A program made the translations under genes and the position numbers. 36,551 bases of DNA, taken from Acidimicrobiia bacterium. GTDB taxonomy: Bacteria; Actinomycetota; Acidimicrobiia; IMCC26256; PALSA-610. Positions 31,517 through 36,551 of this stretch are shown piece after piece (the stretch's first letter is position 1; every line of letters begins with the position of its first letter). The notes under the pieces are model-generated. The model was given only the letters and a program-made list of their open reading frames with translations. It ran no database searches and was not told the DNA's origin. The DNA is taken from the NCBI GenBank assembly GCA_036271555.1, contig DATBAK010000094.1:1-36551 (forward strand). The letters are read 5' to 3'.

Positions 31517-32524
31517 ATGCGCATCGCGCTCACTCTCGTGCTCGTCGTCGCGGCGAGTTGCAACGGTTCGTCACGATCGGGCTCGAGCACCGGCTCGGCG
31601 ACCGGCGGCGGCGGCTCGGGCAGCGGCGCGCGGCCGTCGCAGCCGCCACCTCCGCCGTCGCGGACGCCGCTGGCGCCCAAGCTGCTCGCGGCGATCGGCG
31701 ACGCGCTGTCGTCGCACGACGCCAAGCGCTACGCGGCGCTGTTCGCGCCCGACGGCATCAGCCGCCGCGTCCCGCTCCGCGACGACGTCGGCCGCGACGC
31801 GATCGCGGCCGGCGCGCAGACGCTGCTCGACGCGTTCCCCGACCTGCGCGTCGGCTTCGCGCGCGCCTGGCAGGTCAGCGACGACACCTACGTCGCCACG
31901 TGGGCGTGGACCGGCACGAACACCGGCTCGCTCGCGGGCGCCAAGCCCACGAACCGCCGCGCCGGCACCGACGGCGTCGCGATCGCGACGTTCACCGCGG
32001 ACGACCAGCTCCGCGAGCTCGACCTGCTCGCCGACGGCGCGACGGTCGCCGCGCAGCTGTCCGGCAGCGCGCCCGAGGGCAGCTTCCGCGCGCCACCCGA
32101 CGTGCCGTCGTCGATCAACGTGGTCGCGCCGCTCGCCGACGACGCCGACACGCTCGCCGCGATCAAGCCGCTGTACGTCGCGCTCGACGCCAAGCGCGAG
32201 GCCGACGTGCTCGCGTTCTTCACCGAGCAGTCGGTGTTCGACGACAAGACGGCGCCGCGGTCGGCGATCGGCATCACGACCGCGAAGAACCTGTTCGACG
32301 GCTACCTCGCGACGTTCCCCGACTTCACGCAGCTGCCGCTCGATCATCAGTGGTGCGTCGGCGGATACGTGATCTCCGCGGGCACGCTGCGCGGCACGTA
32401 CAAGCCGGCGAACCAGCGCGTGGCGCTGCATTTCGTCGACATCATCGAGGCAAAAAGTAGCAAGGTGGCCGAGCTGCAGACGTTCTCGAACTCGCTCGAG
32501 CTCCAGGCCCAGCTTTCTCGCTAG
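31517..32524 (+). CDS. Lipoprotein with two SnoaL/NTF2-like domains
   Basis: The 335-residue protein has a lipoprotein signal (LVLVVAASC, Cys15) and a Gly/Ser/Pro linker. Two similar domains follow, at about 50-180 and 200-330. Each has the SnoaL-like pattern: a helix with ALSSHDAKRYAALFAPDGI or ALDAKREADVLAFFTEQSVF, a central LLDAFPDLRV or YLATFPDFTQ, and a last strand set. The family includes polyketide cyclases and many proteins of unknown role with a cone-shaped NTF2 fold. No catalytic residues can be assigned. The gene is divergent from the haem-motif operon. Confidence 0.82.
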   Translation: MRIALTLVLVVAASCNGSSRSGSSTGSATGGGGSGSGARPSQPPPPPSRTPLAPKLLAAIGDALSSHDAKRYAALFAPDGISRRVPLRDDVGRDAIAAGAQTLLDAFPDLRVGFARAWQVSDDTYVATWAWTGTNTGSLAGAKPTNRRAGTDGVAIATFTADDQLRELDLLADGATVAAQLSGSAPEGSFRAPPDVPSSINVVAPLADDADTLAAIKPLYVALDAKREADVLAFFTEQSVFDDKTAPRSAIGITTAKNLFDGYLATFPDFTQLPLDHQWCVGGYVISAGTLRGTYKPANQRVALHFVDIIEAKSSKVAELQTFSNSLELQAQLSR

Positions 32525-32558
32525 GACGCGGTGCGGACTCGCGATACGACGCGAGCCC

Positions 32559-33551
32559 ATGAGGACTCACGCGATCGCGGCCGTGATGTTGGCGGTGGGA
32601 TGCAGCTCGTCGCACCCGGGCGGCCAGGTGGACGCCGCGTCGGTCGATGGCCACGGCGGCGGCGGCCGCGACAGCGGCGCGATCGACGGCACCGGCAGTG
32701 GCAGCGGTAGCGGCAGCGGCAGCGGCTTCGGCAGCGCGACGGTCTTCACGATCGTGCTCGAGAACCACGACTACAAGGAGGTCGTCGGGTCGTCGAACGC
32801 GCCGTATCTCAACTCGCTGATCGCGCAGTACGCGCTCGCGACCAACTACAAGGACACCGGGCACCCGTCGACGCCGAACTACCTGCACATGATCAGCGGC
32901 GACAACCAGTACCCGGGGATCATCGACGTGTCGCCGACGCAGGTGCCGTACTTCCCGTCCGCGGCGGCGAACCTCGCGACGCAGCTCGAGGCCGCCGGCG
33001 TCCCGTGGCGGTCGTACCAGGACGGCGAGGCGACGCCGTGCAAGCTCACCGACGACGGCAACTACGCGCCTCGCCACGATCCGTTCCTGTACTTCAGCGA
33101 CCAGCAGATGGGCTCGAACGGCCTGTGCGCCGCGACGAACGTCGACTTCACGAGCTTCGCCGCCGACCTCGCGGCGAACACGTATCGCTACATGTGGATC
33201 TCGCCGAACCTGATCGACGATGGCCACAACCCGACCACCGATCCGGTCGGCGCGCTGACGACGAGCGACACCTGGATGTCGACGCACGTGCCCGCGATCC
33301 TCGCGAGCGATGGCTTCAAGAACGGCGGCGTCCTGTTCATCACGTGGGACGAGGCCGAGGGTCGCAACGGCGACGACGCCGACCTGATCCCGATGATCGT
33401 GGTGTCGCCGCACCTCGCGAAGGCCGGCACGACCTCGGCGGTCGCGTACACGCACTCGAGCTACCTCGCGACGGTCGAGGACATCCTCGGCTTGCCGCGC
33501 CTCGCGACCGTGACGTCGGCGCCGGCGATGTCAGACCTTCTCGGACTGTAA
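32559..33551 (+). CDS. AcpA/phospholipase C-like phosphoesterase, lipoprotein
   Basis: The 330-residue protein has a lipoprotein signal (MLAVGC, Cys15), a Gly/Ser linker made of GSG repeats and a domain of the phosphoesterase family that includes phospholipase C and acid phosphatase AcpA. Diagnostic parts are [15 protein letters not shown] (metal-binding Glu-Asn), [14 protein letters not shown] (nucleophile region), and later [14 protein letters not shown] with PMIVVSPHL. It likely removes phosphate or head groups from substrates outside the cytoplasm. It follows the SnoaL-like gene with 34 bases between, so the two are probably co-transcribed. Confidence 0.88.
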   Translation: MRTHAIAAVMLAVGCSSSHPGGQVDAASVDGHGGGGRDSGAIDGTGSGSGSGSGSGFGSATVFTIVLENHDYKEVVGSSNAPYLNSLIAQYALATNYKDTGHPSTPNYLHMISGDNQYPGIIDVSPTQVPYFPSAAANLATQLEAAGVPWRSYQDGEATPCKLTDDGNYAPRHDPFLYFSDQQMGSNGLCAATNVDFTSFAADLAANTYRYMWISPNLIDDGHNPTTDPVGALTTSDTWMSTHVPAILASDGFKNGGVLFITWDEAEGRNGDDADLIPMIVVSPHLAKAGTTSAVAYTHSSYLATVEDILGLPRLATVTSAPAMSDLLGL

Positions 33552-33592
33552 GTCCTGGAATCTCGCCGACCGTGCGCCCGCGCGCGGTACGT

Positions 33593-33611
33593 GCGCCTGT
33601 GCCACAGGTGC
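33593..33611 (+). terminator. Hairpin after the phosphoesterase gene
   Basis: CCTGTGCCACAGG (33596-33608) and outer GCG/CGC bases form a stem about 45 bases after the stop codon. No U tract follows directly. It is a possible transcript end before the poly-HAMP gene. Confidence 0.35.
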
Positions 33612-33687
33612 GCCGCGAAGCACGTTTGATTGCAGCTACTTCGCTGCGGCGTCGGTGGTATCCCGCTTGCCAGGTGAGGAGCGCCCC

Positions 33688-36551
<2,864 letters not shown>

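Overview
The window looks like a piece of a high-GC Myxococcota-type (deltaproteobacterial) chromosome. The signs are very strong G/C preference at third codon positions from about 8.1 kb onward, many exported lipoproteins with Ser/Gly/Asp linkers, several large cytoplasmic signalling proteins, Fis-type response regulators, and a soluble poly-HAMP protein. The genus cannot be read from the sequence.

Region 1 (1 to about 8074) has a clearly different base composition. Sample 60-base lines count 32/60 G+C at 2701, 35/60 at 2041 and 38/60 at 3361, against 42/60 at 10081 and 48/60 at 14041. It carries a coupled three-gene operon (small exported protein, lipoprotein, secreted Rhs/YD-repeat protein), a Fis-type response regulator, a frameshifted fragment resembling a phage capsid protein, a sigma-region-2-like protein and an N-terminally truncated tyrosine recombinase. 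The recombinase ends 4 bases from the 3' end of a tRNA-Cys gene. I read this as a decaying genomic island inserted at tRNA-Cys. An IS30-like element, entering from the left edge, has cut off the 3' end of the rhs gene.

Region 2 (8191 to 13798) holds a conserved Cys-motif/PEGA-like membrane protein and then a cobalamin riboswitch directly upstream of a class I ribonucleotide reductase operon (nrdA, nrdB). A 54-residue Cys-rich protein and an LpqC/PHB-depolymerase-like lipoprotein esterase follow on the other strand.

Region 3 (13962 to 20758, minus strand) is a Kai-type signalling cluster. It runs kaiC, kaiB, kaiB and a PAS-PAS-kinase-receiver hybrid kinase, all overlapping or 5 bases apart, then a second membrane histidine kinase. 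A pseudo-receiver whose phospho-acceptor position is Glu lies upstream. No kaiA is visible.

Region 4 (20894 to 25843) has an uncharacterised membrane protein, a DrrAB-type ABC exporter, and a two-gene unit of a Fis-type response regulator and a 5'-nucleotidase-like metallophosphatase with C-terminal EF-hands.

Region 5 (25875 to 33551) is a run of predicted lipoproteins: a beta-propeller-like protein, a V8-like serine protease, two haem-motif proteins (one with an unusual CX3CH site), a duplicated SnoaL-like protein and an AcpA/phospholipase-C-like phosphoesterase. Region 6 (33688 to the right edge) is the start of a soluble poly-HAMP signalling protein with an in-frame array of 276-bp repeats that runs off the window.

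The strongest signals for follow-up are the B12 riboswitch controlling a B12-independent reductase, the kaiC-kaiB-kaiB-kinase unit with its pseudo-receiver neighbour, and the tRNA-Cys island with the interrupted secreted Rhs operon.
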